Positions 45,040 through 57,267 of a stretch of DNA of 64,000 nucleotides are shown in pieces. A program made the position numbers and the translations under genes. Below the pieces are notes generated by a model. That model saw only the letters and a list, made by a program, of their open reading frames with translations. It searched no databases and was not told the origin of the DNA. The DNA is taken from assembly GCA_949317995.1 (NCBI GenBank), contig OX439050.1, positions 55,243,777 through 55,307,776 of the forward strand, given 5' to 3'. The stretch comes from Acholoe squamosa. Taxonomy: Eukaryota; Annelida; Polychaeta; Phyllodocida; Polynoidae. Positions within the stretch are counted from its first letter, which is position 1. Each line of letters starts with the position of its first letter.

Positions 45040-47440
45040 CCCAGCAAATTGTCGTGAGTCCTCGTCAACCTGTGTGAAGTGGCTCACACATGTCGCTAGA
45101 TGGAACACGACGTCGTTATAGCACAAGATCACCAGGAATAGCCATGGTGGTGATCACATGGCCTCACTGCAGATGACAATGTTGGTGATCACTCACACTC
45201 ACTAGGGATGGCGACATTGGTTATCACTCACCTCGCTAGACAATACACGCATGTCGTCATAGCACAGGTTCACCACGGATGGCAAGGATCGTGATCACTC
45301 ACACTCACCAGGGATGGCGGCATGGGTGATCACTCACCTCGCTAGCCGAAACGCACACCTCGTCATAGCGCAGGTTCACCACGGATGGCGAGGATCGTGA
45401 TTACTCACACTCACCAGGGATGGCGGCATGGGTGATCACTCACCTCGCTAGCTGAAAACCACACCTCGTCATAGCACCGGTTCACCACGGATGGCGAGGA
45501 TCGTGATCACTCACACTCACCAGGGATGGCGGCATGGGTGATCACTCACCTCGCTAGCCGAAACGCACACCTAGTCATAGCGCAGGTTCACCACGGATGG
45601 CGAGGATCGTGATCACTCACACTCACCAGGGATGGCGGCATGGGTGATCACTCACCTCGCTAGCTGAAACGCACACCTCGTCATAGCGCAGGTTCATCAC
45701 GGATGGCGAGGATCGTGATCACTCACACTCACCAGGGATGGCGGCATGGGTGATCACTCACCTCGCTAGCCGAAATGCACACCTCGTCATAGCGCCGGTT
45801 CACCACGGATGGCGAGGATCGTGATCACTCACACTCACCAGGGATGGCGGCGTGGGTGATCACTCACCTCGCTAGCCGAAACGCACACCTCGTCATAGCG
45901 CAGGTTCACCACGGATAGCGAGGATGGTGATCACTCACACTCACCAGGGATGGCGGCATGGGTGATCACTCACCTCGCTAGCTGAGACGCACACCTCGTC
46001 ATAGCGCAGGTTCACCACGGATGGCGAGGATCGTGATTACTCACACTCACCAGGGATGGCGGCATGGGTGATCACTCACCTCGCTAGCTGAAAACCACAC
46101 CTCGTCATAGCACCGGTTCATCACGGATGGCGAGGATCGTGATCACTCACACTCACCAGGGATGGCGGCATGGGTGATCACTCACCTCGCTAGCCGAAAC
46201 GCACACCTAGTCATAGCGCAGGTTCACCACGGATGGCGAGGATCGTGATCACTCACACTCACCAGGGATGGCCGCATGGGTGATCACTCACCTCGCTAGC
46301 TGAAACGCACACCTCGTCATAGCGCAGGTTCATCACGGATGGCGAGGATCGTGATCACTCACACTCACCAGGGATGGCGGCATGGGTGATCACTCACCTC
46401 GCTAGCCGAAATGCACACCTCGTCATAGCGCCGGTTCACCACGGATGGCGAGGATCGTGATCACTCACACTCACCAGGGATGGCGGCGTGGGTGATCACT
46501 CACCTCGCTAGCCGAAACGCACACCTCGTCATAGCGCAGGTTCACCACGGATGGCGAGGATCGTGATCACTCACACTCACCAGGGATGGCGGCATGGGTG
46601 ATCACTCACCTCGCTAGCTGAGACGCACACCTCGTCATAGCGCAGGTTCACCACGGATGGCGAGGATCGTGATCACTCACACTCACCAGGGATGGCGGCA
46701 TGGGTGATCACTCACCTCGCTAGCCGAAACGCACACCTCGTCATAGCGCAGGTTCACCACGGATGGCAAGGATCGTGATCACTCACACCCACCAGGGATG
46801 GCGGCATGGGTGATCACTCACCTCGCTAGCTGAAAACCACACCTCGTCATAGTGCCGGTTCACCACGGATGGCGAGGATCGTGATCACTCACACTCACCA
46901 GGGATGGCGGCGTGGGTGATCACTCACCTCGCCAGCCGAAATGCCCACCTCGTCATAGCGCAGGTTCACCATGGATGGCGAGGATCGTGATCACTCACAC
47001 TCACCACGGATGGCGGCATGGGTGATCACTTACCTCGCTAGCTGAAATGCACACCTCGTCATAGCGCAGGTTCGATGGCGAGGATCGTGGTCACTCACAC
47101 TCACCAGGGATGGCGGTGTGGGTGATCACTCACCTCGCAAGCTGAAGCGCGCTCCTCGTCATAGCACAGGTTCACCATGGATGGCAAGGATCGTGATCAC
47201 TCACACTCACCAGGGAGCGGCATGGGTGATCACTCACCTTGCTAGCTGAAAAGGGCACCTCGTCATAGTGCAGGTTCACCACGGATGGCGAGGATCGTGA
47301 TCACTCACACTCACCAGGGATGGTGATGTGGGTGATCACTCACCTCGCTAGATGAAAAGTACACCTCGTAAGTTCGCCATAGATGGCGAGGATGGTGATC
47401 AACCATGCTCACCAGGAATGGCGACACAGGTGGTCAGCAG
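45040..47440 (+). mobile_element. Left end and 106-bp satellite array of the CCCAGCAAATTGTCGT family
   Basis: Begins TA-CCCAGCAAATTGTCGTGAG and follows the left end of the 27.27-kb element closely for about 110 bp. Then come about 20 tandem units of 106 bp (CTCGCTAGCYGAAACGCACA, TCACCACGGATGGCGAGGAT, CACTCACCAGGGATGGCGGC). Each unit contains two GTGATCAC palindromes. Units 45447-46082 and 46082-46718 repeat six monomer variants in the same order, a higher-order repeat of about 636 bp. Divergence rises toward both array ends. The matching right end of the family is at 63782. Confidence 0.85.
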
Positions 47441-50400
47441 CTAGCACATGTGTCCAGTCTCAACACTATTTGCAATGCTGGTGTACATTCAGACTTAGGA
47501 ATCACATAGCCTATATGGGGTTTTGATAAAATTAAAACTTTGCCAAGTGTGTAACTATGTAATGACACATTGCAAAACATGGTGAAACCACTACAAGATA
47601 CACAGAGCCTCTTTTCACCAAATATGGTTAAATATGACTACATCTCTTTTTGCCCCTGTCATGAACCTGAAGCAACAGTTGCTGGAAAATCATATATATT
47701 CAATTTTTATTACAAAAACAGTAACTGATTAACGTTTATTGACATATCAAGAATGCTTATAAGTCATGTCTACCTAGAAACAAAGAGGCACCGTTGGTCT
47801 CCTAAACTGTGTCATAGCTTTTTGCATGGAAATGTTTTAAATCCACCATTAAGGATAAGTATCATGTATGACCAGCACTGTCTCATGGTCACCTTACCCA
47901 GCTACTATATCTAAAAGACTATGCTTTGCATCAAAGAGCTAGATGTCTAATAGTTTATTGGATCTACATTTTAACCTAAAATTAAGCCACTCTTTACACA
48001 TATAAAGTATATGCTAGCACCCACAATATCAAATCCGGTGCTACACCAATCAAACCACTTAGCTTCAGCGTAGCTATCAATCACCAAGTAATATCAGAAT
48101 CAGTAGTACATGTCAATTACAGTATGATTTAGGTATTTTGAGCATAGGTGATTTCAAAATCAAATGCATCATACTGTTTCCATAGATATACTTAGATATT
48201 CCATAGTTATCCCTAGATAACAAACTGGATGAATGAAAACATCAATAACAACCAAAACAGGTGTGAAATCATAGACATATCCCTTTTTTTAAATCTTACT
48301 TCCAAATAGTGCCAGTCAATTATCAGTAATCAATGGTATATTACATTTTAAAGGATAAGACAACCCTCATTTCATAATACCTTAATTTGTTAGTCTTTAT
48401 ACTGAATAAGATATGTTTGCATACTCATCAGCCCATCATATGCTGCATTGCTTACGCAGGGGGTCTGTTGCAAAACATGTTTGTAATTGTATAAGTAAAG
48501 TGTCTATATATGACTTAATCATTTAGGATAACTCAGTTGGTCTAATTATTACTACTTATAAAAGGAAATATGCAAGCAATATTCACAGACATCTATTAGC
48601 ACCATTAATCTAAGGAACAGCTTATACTTCACTGTATCCACTGGGGTGCATTTGGTCTTCTGTGACATCATAGGCTGCATCAGAAATGCCTGCTCTTTGC
48701 CCTTACATTAGCTGATGGACTGATGACTATGCCAGAATATCTTTATTCATTACAAAGACTAACAAATGAAAACATCATGAAAATAGAGTGGTATTTTCTT
48801 TTAAACCAAATCACTCGTATGTGCAACATCAATGTGAACATAATTTCTTACCCTCAGTCTCCTCAGGCTGTATTTAATTATAGTCATCCTGAAATAGGTC
48901 TTCAGACAAACCAAAATACAAATGACAATCCCTGCAGAGTCATGATCAGTTTAAGTGTATTTTTTTAGTATTATTTAGCCAGTTGTGGCTAATAACAATA
49001 TCAGACATAAGAGTTTCAGTTATTATGCACAACAACAACATCTTAAGTATAATGTGTCATGATATAGAATATCAGCAGTAAATACATTTACCTGCTAACC
49101 ATGTTCAGGCATAGCTTATACATTGAAGCTTCATTATTAGGAGCTCTTATATAAAGAGACCTTGCTTTTACGGAGCAAAGGCTTAGCATCAATCTTTTCC
49201 CATACATTACTACATAATGTATCATAAGACCCCCTTATAATGAGGCAGTCTTTACTGTAAACTCTGTTGTAAGGAGTAAATTTTGGCACATCCATGATAT
49301 CAGGCAGGTAAGTGGAGATGTCCCAACACCTCCCAGTGCCTCCCTTTGATGTCTCCCGCTCATACTGTGGCAAACAAGCCCAGAGGAGCGGCTATATTCG
49401 TTCTAACACCAGATAGGACTTCCCTTACTGCTGCTCACAAGGTTAGGTTAGGTTGACCTTACTTATAAGGATACCTTGCTTATAAGAAAGAAATTCACTT
49501 GTTTTAAGGTCCTCCTTATAAAGACCTGAGGATCTAGTGATACTAGGCCTCATGGTATCATCAGAAACCCAGTAAAGACACAAAATAAAATCATCTAAAA
49601 ATAATGTTTTCCAAGGGCTTGAAATATGTGTGCAACATTTATAAATATTGCAGACAATTCTCTTACCAAAAGCCTCTATGCTACCCCTGGTTCATTACAT
49701 AAAATTATATTTTTCCTTTACTGTACCCAGTGCATGGGTTTGAAAAGATGTATGTACATTCTTATCCTAAGATTTTATAGACTGATGGGTACTGCTATAC
49801 TTTATAAGGCCTTTCCTTTCTATACCCATTATAGTAGTACTATATATGCTTGTACAAACTGCAATTACTGAAAGCAACAAATAATCTATAGTTTTTGTAT
49901 CATTATGCAGCTATAAGATTGACCTAATGATTAACTTAACAATGCTACAATATCATATGATGCATCACTCACATGTTTTGCCTTATCCAATGTGTATTAC
50001 AGTGACATAGCTACTACACATGTTTTCCATCAAGAATAGGGAGCTTGGTCAACCAGCAATTCAACCAAATACATCAATTTCTTAAGCTCAAAAGAATATG
50101 CCACCAGGCACATCATTAATTGCAAGTACCACAGGAATCACTATAATTTCTACTGTCTTTCAACATGAAATTATAACTAATTATCTGCTTATTCCCAATG
50201 GAATTTTACAGCAGACAACATCCGTAATTCATCACTTTGATAGCAAAAAAGACATTTTCAAATATTTATAGACCAGTGAAGTAAGTATGGGTGACTTCAT
50301 TGAAATAAAGGCAGTGTTATAGCCTATGTATCAAGTAAGGAAATTCAGAACATCAGTGTCTTTAAAAATAGACAAAAGGATTCTGATCATGTTTGCTGCC

Positions 50401-50578
50401 TTCAGCCAAACATGAAAGGATATATGTGAAAAGTTTATCAACAGTTTTATTTTGGTCTAGGGATCTATTACTTCACTACTGATCTCTAATGGATAATTTA
50501 AAGGTTTCAACGATCCGACCCACTCTATGTTAGCCTTTTGATGAATGAAATTAGCAGTCTGCTTCAAAATCCTGTCAT
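47441..50578. other. No gene or repeat recognised
   Basis: AT-rich sequence with no exon showing splice sites and protein-like composition. 49140-49510 holds several short TTATAAGGA/TCCTTATAA inverted words. Confidence 0.45.
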
Positions 50579-51535
50579 CTAAATTGCTTGATTTTGATCA
50601 GAATTTAGTACATTGAATTCTTGGTTTGGGATGTTCTTGGTTGCTTTTCTGAGGGCACTGTTCTCTTTTCGCACACGGGCAGCCTCTTTAGCCTTGGCAC
50701 GCTGCCTGGTTGCAAAACCTTCTTTATTATTTTCCCTCACTGTTTCCCTTAGAAGAATTTTTTTTATGTCTCTTAAGTCTCTCGTTTGAACGATTGATTA
50801 CACTTTGCATTTCTGCATTTTGTCGCTTTTCAGCTTCAAGGCTAAAGGGATTATCAAATATGTTTGCTCTCAGGCATGCAGCTCTCATAAGTAGCTTTGC
50901 ATGCTGAGTTCCCCTGAATCTGTGTTTCCGTTTGTCACTACAGGCACCGGTCACACCTGCCCAATTAAATTCAGCTTGCAGTTCTACAGTCATTAGTCTA
51001 TCAATCATCTCTGGCTTCCTGTAGCATAGATAGGTTTTTCCCTGCCCCAGCGGACAGCAACCTCCTCTAGAATATTTGGGTTGACTTCAAAGTGCAAATC
51101 TTGTACATCAAATTGTTCTTTAGTCGAGCTGATTGTGGGTTCAAAACCGCTATCAGCTATGTCGAGGATACCTTGTGGGTTGACCATTACCTGTGGGAAT
51201 GGGCAGGCATCAGTTGCACCACCTTTTTCTGGTGGAGCACCAATCTCCTCTAATACAGGTGTGTCCTTGTATTTTTTATACATCACTGCGTTACACCATT
51301 CTTGTAGTGTCTCTACTTTTTGCACACGAGTTTCAATGTTGGTAAGCTGGGTATTTAGCTGTTCTATTTTTACTGAAAAATTCCCCATGGACTTAGCCAT
51401 CATCTTAATGCTGTCTGAGAAGGAATTTAATGCCATTTGTAGGGCTCCCCGCCATTCGCCGGTTGCTGATTTCTGAAGTCTTGCCCGGCTGCCTCTCGGC
51501 CCCTCCTCTTGGCTGCAAAACTTTCCTCCTTTCCA
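50579..51535 (-). CDS. Last coding exon with DUF4806-like domain, two compensating frame changes
   Basis: A strong acceptor (ATGTGTGTTTCAG) opens the frame with WKGGKFCSQEEG. There follows a coiled-coil-like region (NFSVKIEQLNTQLTNIETRV), an acidic and proline-containing linker, then, after a one-base shift in the A run at 51035-51039, KPEMIDRLMTVELQAEFNWA with GVTG and a basic RKHRFRGTQHAKLLMRAA. That NW-G signature after a helix resembles DUF4806, a domain of invertebrate nuclear and transposon-associated proteins. A second one-base shift in the A run near 50758 leads to a very basic tail (TRQRAKAKEAARVRKENSA) and a TAG at 50579. The two shifts compensate, which favours consensus errors over decay. 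Function unknown, probably nuclear. Confidence 0.5.
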
Positions 51536-52216
51536 CTGAAACACACATATATATCATATACACATACTGTAAAAGAAAACTAATATGCTAATATTGTTCA
51601 TAACTAAGGTATAAATATTGACGACATATATAATGAGATTATCCTATACTCTAATTTGATGACCATAGTGGCCCATTTAAATTGCACAGGACTTGGAACC
51701 CACTGATCTTCTAGCCTTATGAACACTTATCTGAAATCTTTTTTTCAGTGCTAAAGATTTGTTTTAGTACTTTCATAGCCCCAATCCTTATTAAAGACTG
51801 GTGCTTATTTAAGACCCTTGTGATTAATAGGAGCACTGCACATAGTTTGTGATACTGCCATGACAAGTTTGAATTTTTCTTGCCTCAAAATGCCTAAGTT
51901 GTGTGAAAAATGCCAAACGTCATACCATGGGAATAGGAGTGCTTGTCCCACTATATACTAGGGGGCAATGCCAAAGGATCATACAACAGGGTCGTAAGGC
52001 CTATGGTCTCAAAAGCAAGTTGACAACACTGTGCTTCTGACAGCTGGAGGCAAGGTGTGGGGGAGGGTGCAGGGATTTGCAGTGGTGTAACATAACTGTT
52101 TACCAGAGGGAGGTACACTAGCCAGAAGCAAGACTGAGCCACCTGGGTATGTTGGGCAGTGATAGACTATTGTGGACAGAGGCTGTGTCTACTGTGGAAA
52201 TGATATAATTACTAAC

Positions 52217-52339
52217 CTGTGTCTGGTAGTACGGAGAGTGAGTGGGGGGATGCAGGAGGTCGCAGTGGTGGACAGGGGCCATCTGCTGGTGTTGGAAGTG
52301 GGGTGAGTTGGGTTGGGGGTGTCGCAATGCTGGTGGCTG
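52217..52339 (-). CDS. Proline-rich internal exon of the 50.6-61.8 kb gene
   Basis: Bounded by acceptor CTTGCATGCAG and donor ACAG-GTTAGT. It reads SATSIATPPTQLTPLPTPAD and continues proline rich without stops. A second proline-rich frame at about 51951-52095 (YVTPLQIPAPSPTPCLQLSE) has an acceptor but no clear donor and may be another exon. Confidence 0.45.
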
Positions 52340-53188
52340 ACTGCATGCAAGGGACAGAATATGGTGGGGTTTAGAGGGTTCGGAGGTAGGTAAGGACAGG
52401 GTAATTACCTTGTGTTCTGTTTTTTTGAGGGGGGGGGGCAGCTTACATTCTTGAAGAGCACTACATCATAGGTAAGGGTCATTTGACAGCTATGTTAATG
52501 TGATGCCCATAGGATAGTCCCAAACATGGCACTGTACTTTCTATGTCATGAGCACTCATCATTAATTTGACACTAAAAGATCCTAGGGAAATACAGACTC
52601 TAGGCTATGGACCCTTCAGACTGGAAATAATCCAACCCCTTTTCCTACTCTGAGCGAGGGTTTCCTTGAATACAGGATCTGGTGATTTTTTTTAGCTCAA
52701 ACCCATATACCCTCTGTAGTAAAAGCCAATAGGTCCAAGGACCATTGGCTTAATAAGTATATATATGCTATTACATATTATGTATTAGCTTTCTGCCACT
52801 CAATATAAAACATATGTATACAGTAACATATTAGATATTTTCAAAGGAGTTTTTGTGATACTTGCTGTGTCTAGGTTAAGTACATCCTGTGTTCAACCCT
52901 GCTAAAATATGAGCCAGCTACAACCTAGAACCGCTAACATTGCCTTGTTCAATATTTTGCAGTCGTTTTTGTGTGTGTGGGAGGGTCTAACCTTCTTACT
53001 GAAGGTTTGGTAAATTTTAGAATTGTTTTCAGGCCTTAGATTTTAATAAACCACTTGTCAAAGTTATGTGCAATTCAAATCAATTCTCCCCCTTTTAAAC
53101 AGATATATTCTTATTTAATGCAAAATTACCTCATTTATGATTAAATACTGAATTGTCTTTAGGTAAAATTATAATGTCTTAATCTTAC

Positions 53189-53248
53189 CAAATTAGAAGG
53201 TTCATCTTCATTGGTACCATCTCCAATTTGATCAGCTGATCCTGCTTC
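53189..53248 (-). CDS. 60-bp internal exon of the 50.6-61.8 kb gene
   Basis: Acceptor TTTTTAAAG and donor TTTG-GTAAGATT flank 20 codons reading EAGSADQIGDGTNEDEPSNL, acidic and stop-free. The other open phase is less protein-like. Membership in the same gene is inferred from strand, spacing and composition. Confidence 0.45.
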
Positions 53249-53429
53249 CTTTAAAAACATAAAACAGAAACTGATAAGATTTAATCACAGGTAACTATAA
53301 ATCATCATTTTTGACTTTATGAGCAAAATAGACCATAGAACTAATGTCAAATTTTGTTTAAAATGTCTACCATGATTATAATAAATTTGTTCTAATATCC
53401 ATCATTTGAAAGAGTATAAATATTGTGGT

Positions 53430-56420
53430 GGTAAGGCCGAGAGAGGCGGGGCCAAGCCGAAACCATCCTCGATGGGGGCGGCAGAGCCTCGTCCTCCCAG
53501 AGCCCCAGCCAGACTGGAGTACATGTAAGATGAGTCACTGACACTGGGATGACACATCATGGGAGACAACCATTACTATATAAGGAAGCTGGGAGTCAAA
53601 GGTAGTTCAGTTTGGCACCAGAGTTTATTGTAGACACAAGTAATAAATGAAAATAAGTTATCTCTGAGGACCAGGGAGCTCCAAGTAGATGGTGTGGCCC
53701 AATGCCAGGTCAATAAACAGTGTTAAACCGACGCTTGTGGCTGGCAGGGTAAGCAGTCCAGCCAGAAACCAGCACGCATTAAGCAGAATGGTGGAGACAG
53801 CTCCGACGAGGTTGACGGCTCCTCCGAGGACAAAGAGGAGAGGAAGGGTGGAAGATGACAGGAGGCTAGCACAGTGGCCTGGGTGTTTGTAGAAGAGTTT
53901 GCGTGCCGGCTGAGAGGTGGTTGCTCTACTAGAAATCCCGCAAACTAGGACATATGCCTTCCGCACCCAAAGCGACGGAATGGTAGAGAGGGCCAACCAA
54001 ACAATAGAAATGCTGCTAGCCACAACAGTGAGACAGGACCAGAGGGACTGGGATAGCTGCCTGCCCTTGGCGGCATACAGGGCTTCTGCCCACTCCACTA
54101 CCAGGCTGTCTCCGAACCTGCTCATGTTAGGGAGAAAGACCACCACCCCACTGACCCTGCTGAATCCAGACTATTCCCTAGATAGAAACAGCCAGAGTTA
54201 CGTGGCTTACATGCAATATCAGATGGTGACAGCCTTTGAATTGGCCAGAGCGGTTCAAAGGCAGAGAATAAACTATGACAGCCAGGCGGATACAGGGGAG
54301 ATCCTGGTGGGGGCCTCCATATATTATTTCCACCATTTAACCCTTTGGTGCCCAGAATTATTTGAAGATTTTACATTATTTCACAATTGTATCACTTAGT
54401 TTATAAGACCATGTAATATTATTTCATCTTCTCTTGATTTGGGCTCTGCATTACACTTTCTTAATACTAATAACTCAGCAAAGACTTTCAGTTAAGGACA
54501 TTAAATCTATTGGTCAGGTCTGGCAGCGATAGTTATCAAAACATTCCATTTGTTGTAATTTGGTAGTATATAGCCCCCCACTTCCCATAGTCCCTGAGAC
54601 CTCACAGCACATTCAATTCTTATTCTGCCCATAATGTGTACTGCCACCCAAGGAAACATAATGTGCTAGTGTCAATGCATGGATATGAACAGTTCTTTTA
54701 GAATCTAATCACAGTATGGCACATTGGATATATATGATCAAGCATAAAATTGGTGTCATGTCAGGTCTTAGCCCCCTGAAGGGTTGTCCTCTAATGAATC
54801 ACATAATATCACAGCTTATTTTCAGGTTTTGACTTCCTGTGTTTCGTAAAATGGAGATCAAGCAGAATGATTGGTTGTATTGTAATTGTGACATCATGGC
54901 CGTTCTATAGAGGGTCTAACTTTGCAGATTGAACCAGTAGAAGTATCTGGGTGATAATTTCCTTCAATATACATGCATTTAAGCCCAAAACCGCGCATTT
55001 AAGCGCGCTTGGGCACCTAAGGGTTAAAGAAGGTGGGGTGATGCTGCAAAACTATTGGACAGGGCCTTGGAGGGTGGAGAGGCTATTGGGAACGGCAGTG
55101 TATTAGATAAGGAAGGGGGCATCAAGGCGAGGACAATGAGCTGCTTTTTGGAGGATAGGAGACATGATAGAGCAGGTGTATGAGGACAATGATACAAATG
55201 AAGCCAGAGAGGTGGAGTTACTACGACAGGCAGCCGAGAGCCAATATGGCGGCGGAGCAGGAAACACCAGGGAGAAGGCCATAACAAAAGCCCGGCCAGC
55301 CGGTTAACCCATACTCAAGAGGGAAGGGAGCCAAAGGCAACAGCGGGGACCAATCAGGAGTTGGGAAGCCCATGTCAGGGGGCATAAAAGAGGCGATCTT
55401 ATGGGAAGTGCTCAGAATCCAGGGCACAGGGGACAAAGATCGACCAGTGGTGGTGCGCCGAGCGGAGGAAGCTGGGCGGAGCAGAGAGACAGGGGGAGCT
55501 AGGCAGGAGATTACCAGGAGGGCACAGCCAGACTGCATAAGTAAGAGTGAGAGACGGAAGCCAAGTCATTCGTCGGCGGAGAGGAGACAGACTACTCCAT
55601 GACTATACAGTTTCAAGGTTGCAAAGTGCCGGCAACAGAGAAGAACAATGTACCCTTGGGGGTGGGAACGGGAGGTTGCCCCTTCATCGCTGCGACATCT
55701 GTAGGGAGCGGAACGAAGGGCAGTGGTTGTTCTCAAAAAAGGGCAACCGAGACCACTACATGAAAAAGCATGCCGACAAAGTCATAGAATACCTTTGCCC
55801 GGAGCCCGACTGTGGGCATCAGGTCAGAACGCATATCTACCAGATCTGAAGAGCCACGTCAAGAGGAGACACTCTGACTTGCAGAGTTGGGAACCGGAGA
55901 AGGTAATGATGCAATGCCCACCTCCAAAGAAGCAGCCAACACTTAAAAATCAAAAGGGAAAGTGGAGTTGGAAGTTGGGGAGCCTACCACTAGCAAGATG
56001 GAGGGAACTAAGTCGGAGCAGCCAAAGGAGCCAGTAGTCGAGTGACCTGAAGCAACCCACATGCTATCCGCCTGACCCATCCTCCCTGGTGGTGGGGGAG
56101 GTTCCAGAGTTACCAGTAGAAGCAGGTGGGCGTCTCCGGCTATTAGCTTTGGAACCCTGGGTATCATCTCCAGGGATATGACGGAACTGGCGGCCATTAA
56201 CCAGGAAATGATACTGGGGTACGCATTCTGGAGCAGACCAGTGATAGTAAACACAACACCAGGAGTGCACAGAAGGGGGGGGGCTCCACCTGCCTCTCTG
56301 GCTAGGGTGAGCAAGAGGGCCAAGGCATGCACATCAACTGAGGAGGGGGCTGGGGCGGGGCCAGGGGTTCAAAGCTACCCTTTCCGTTAACGGCCTGGCA
56401 GGACGAAAAACTGGATTGGA
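53430..56420 (+). pseudogene. Decayed Gypsy-type retroelement: integrase fragments and C2H2 zinc-finger ORF
   Basis: From about 53870 the plus strand reads STVAWVFVEEFACRL, then after a frame change and deletion YAFRTQSDGMVERANQTIEM and PLAAYRASAHSTTRLSP, the typical end of a Metaviridae integrase core. The HSDQG segment with the second catalytic Asp is missing. The C-terminal domain continues past a 683-bp MITE as QNYWTGPWRVERLLGTAVY at about 55040-55105. Further on, 55600-55910 encodes two C2H2-like fingers (CDICRERNEG...DHYMKKH and CPEPDCGHQ...LKSHVKRRH) with a frame break between them. Upstream 53430-53668 has a TATATAAGG and AATAAA and may be an LTR remnant. Several frame breaks make it inactive. 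Confidence 0.65.
54341..55023. mobile_element. piggyBac-like MITE nested in the Gypsy integrase
   Basis: Ends CCCTTTGGTGCCCA and TGGGCACCTAAGGG are inverted copies with one mismatch, flanked by TTAA at 54337-54340 and 55024-55027. CCCTTT ends with TTAA duplications are the hallmark of piggyBac elements. The 683-bp interior has no transposase. Joining the flanks at the TTAA restores the order core end then GPWRV-type C-terminal domain, which confirms the insertion boundary. Confidence 0.85.
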
Positions 56421-56489
56421 TACTCAAAGAGATTCACAGAATGAACTGGAAGACCACGGATACACCTGAGGAGATGCATGGATACACTT

Positions 56490-56700
56490 GGTGCTGCAAG
56501 AGACACCATGTGCTGCAGGAGACACCTTGTGCTGCAGGAGATACCAGGTGCTGCAGGAGACACTTTGTGCTGCAGGAGACACCAGGTGCCGCAAGAGACA
56601 TCTTGTGCTGCAGCAGACACCTTGTGCTGCAGCAGACACCTTGTGCTGCAGCAGACACCTTGTGCTGCAAGAGATACCTGGTGTCCTAGGGATACACTTG
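56490..56700 (+). repeat. 19-bp minisatellite (TGCTGCAGGAGACACCTTG)
   Basis: About 11 tandem copies with substitutions at a few positions (GGAG/GCAG, CTTG/CAGG). 19 is not a multiple of three, so all frames are open and give cysteine-rich or serine-rich by-product peptides. Confidence 0.9.
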
Positions 56701-56897
56701 TTGCTGCAGGGATAAGCTGTAATATTGGTGACTATTATATCATCTACAGCTTTTTTCCTAGGTGTTTGTGAAATTTTATGGTTGAAGTATCACAAAACCT
56801 ACAATAACTTTTTCATAAAGGACTTATCACTGACAGTGAGTTAGTTTACTAAGAGCACTGACTTAAACTATTTGCCTATACAGTCACTTGACATTGT

Positions 56898-56985
56898 CAT
56901 AGGTATCTATGTTACAAACCTTTTGTCATAGGTATCTATGTTACAAACCTTTTGTCATAGGTATCTATGTTACAAACCTTATCCG
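56898..56985 (+). repeat. 29-bp direct repeat, three copies
   Basis: CATAGGTATCTATGTTACAA plus ACCTTTTGT repeated three times, perfect for the first two copies. It belongs to a unit partly duplicated at 57335. Confidence 0.8.
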
Positions 56986-57082
56986 TTACAGATTTTATCC
57001 ATGACAATTCAATGTGTACACTCTAATAGGGGCAAATTAAGTTCATATCCAGATAAAGAAATACTTTTCTTGATAAACTTAC

Positions 57083-57267
57083 ATGTGAGAGTGAGGTGGG
57101 TTCTTGACCATTGACCAATTCAAGTGCTGTAGACACGGATGACAGTGAGTTACATTCTCGATCATTGTTTTCATCAGGTCCTTTAGATATTGGTGATTGA
57201 GAGTTGGATCTCTGACCAGTGACCCCATCGCCTGATGTCACCAATCCTCGGTCAGTCTCTGCCTGCT
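57083..57267 (-). CDS. Internal exon of the 50.6-61.8 kb gene, partly duplicated at 57440-57527
   Basis: Acceptor TTTTATTGGCATTGTTAG and consensus donor CAT-GTAAGTTT bound 185 bp. The open frame reads EQAETDRGLVTSGDGVTGQR, then polar serine-rich sequence with LELVNGQEPTSLSH at the end. Composition suits a disordered nuclear protein and fits the acidic exon at 53189. A tandem duplication has copied the 3' half of this exon plus its donor and part of the intron to about 57288-57527; that copy lacks an acceptor and is probably unused. Confidence 0.5.

Noticed and set aside
45040-47440. CRISPR-like array
   Set aside because: The 106-bp units are contiguous with no unique spacers, and the genome is eukaryotic.
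49140-49510. Possible MITE with TTATAAGGA inverted words
   Set aside because: No matching terminal pair or target duplication could be defined.
53658-54146. Hydrophobic minus-strand frame that could be an envelope or membrane protein
   Set aside because: It is antisense to the recognised integrase frame over most of its length; the hydrophobic part is probably a shadow.
56387-56771. Cysteine-rich repeat peptides resembling small toxins
   Set aside because: They come from the 19-bp repeat read in all frames; the cysteine pattern is a result of TGCTGC words.
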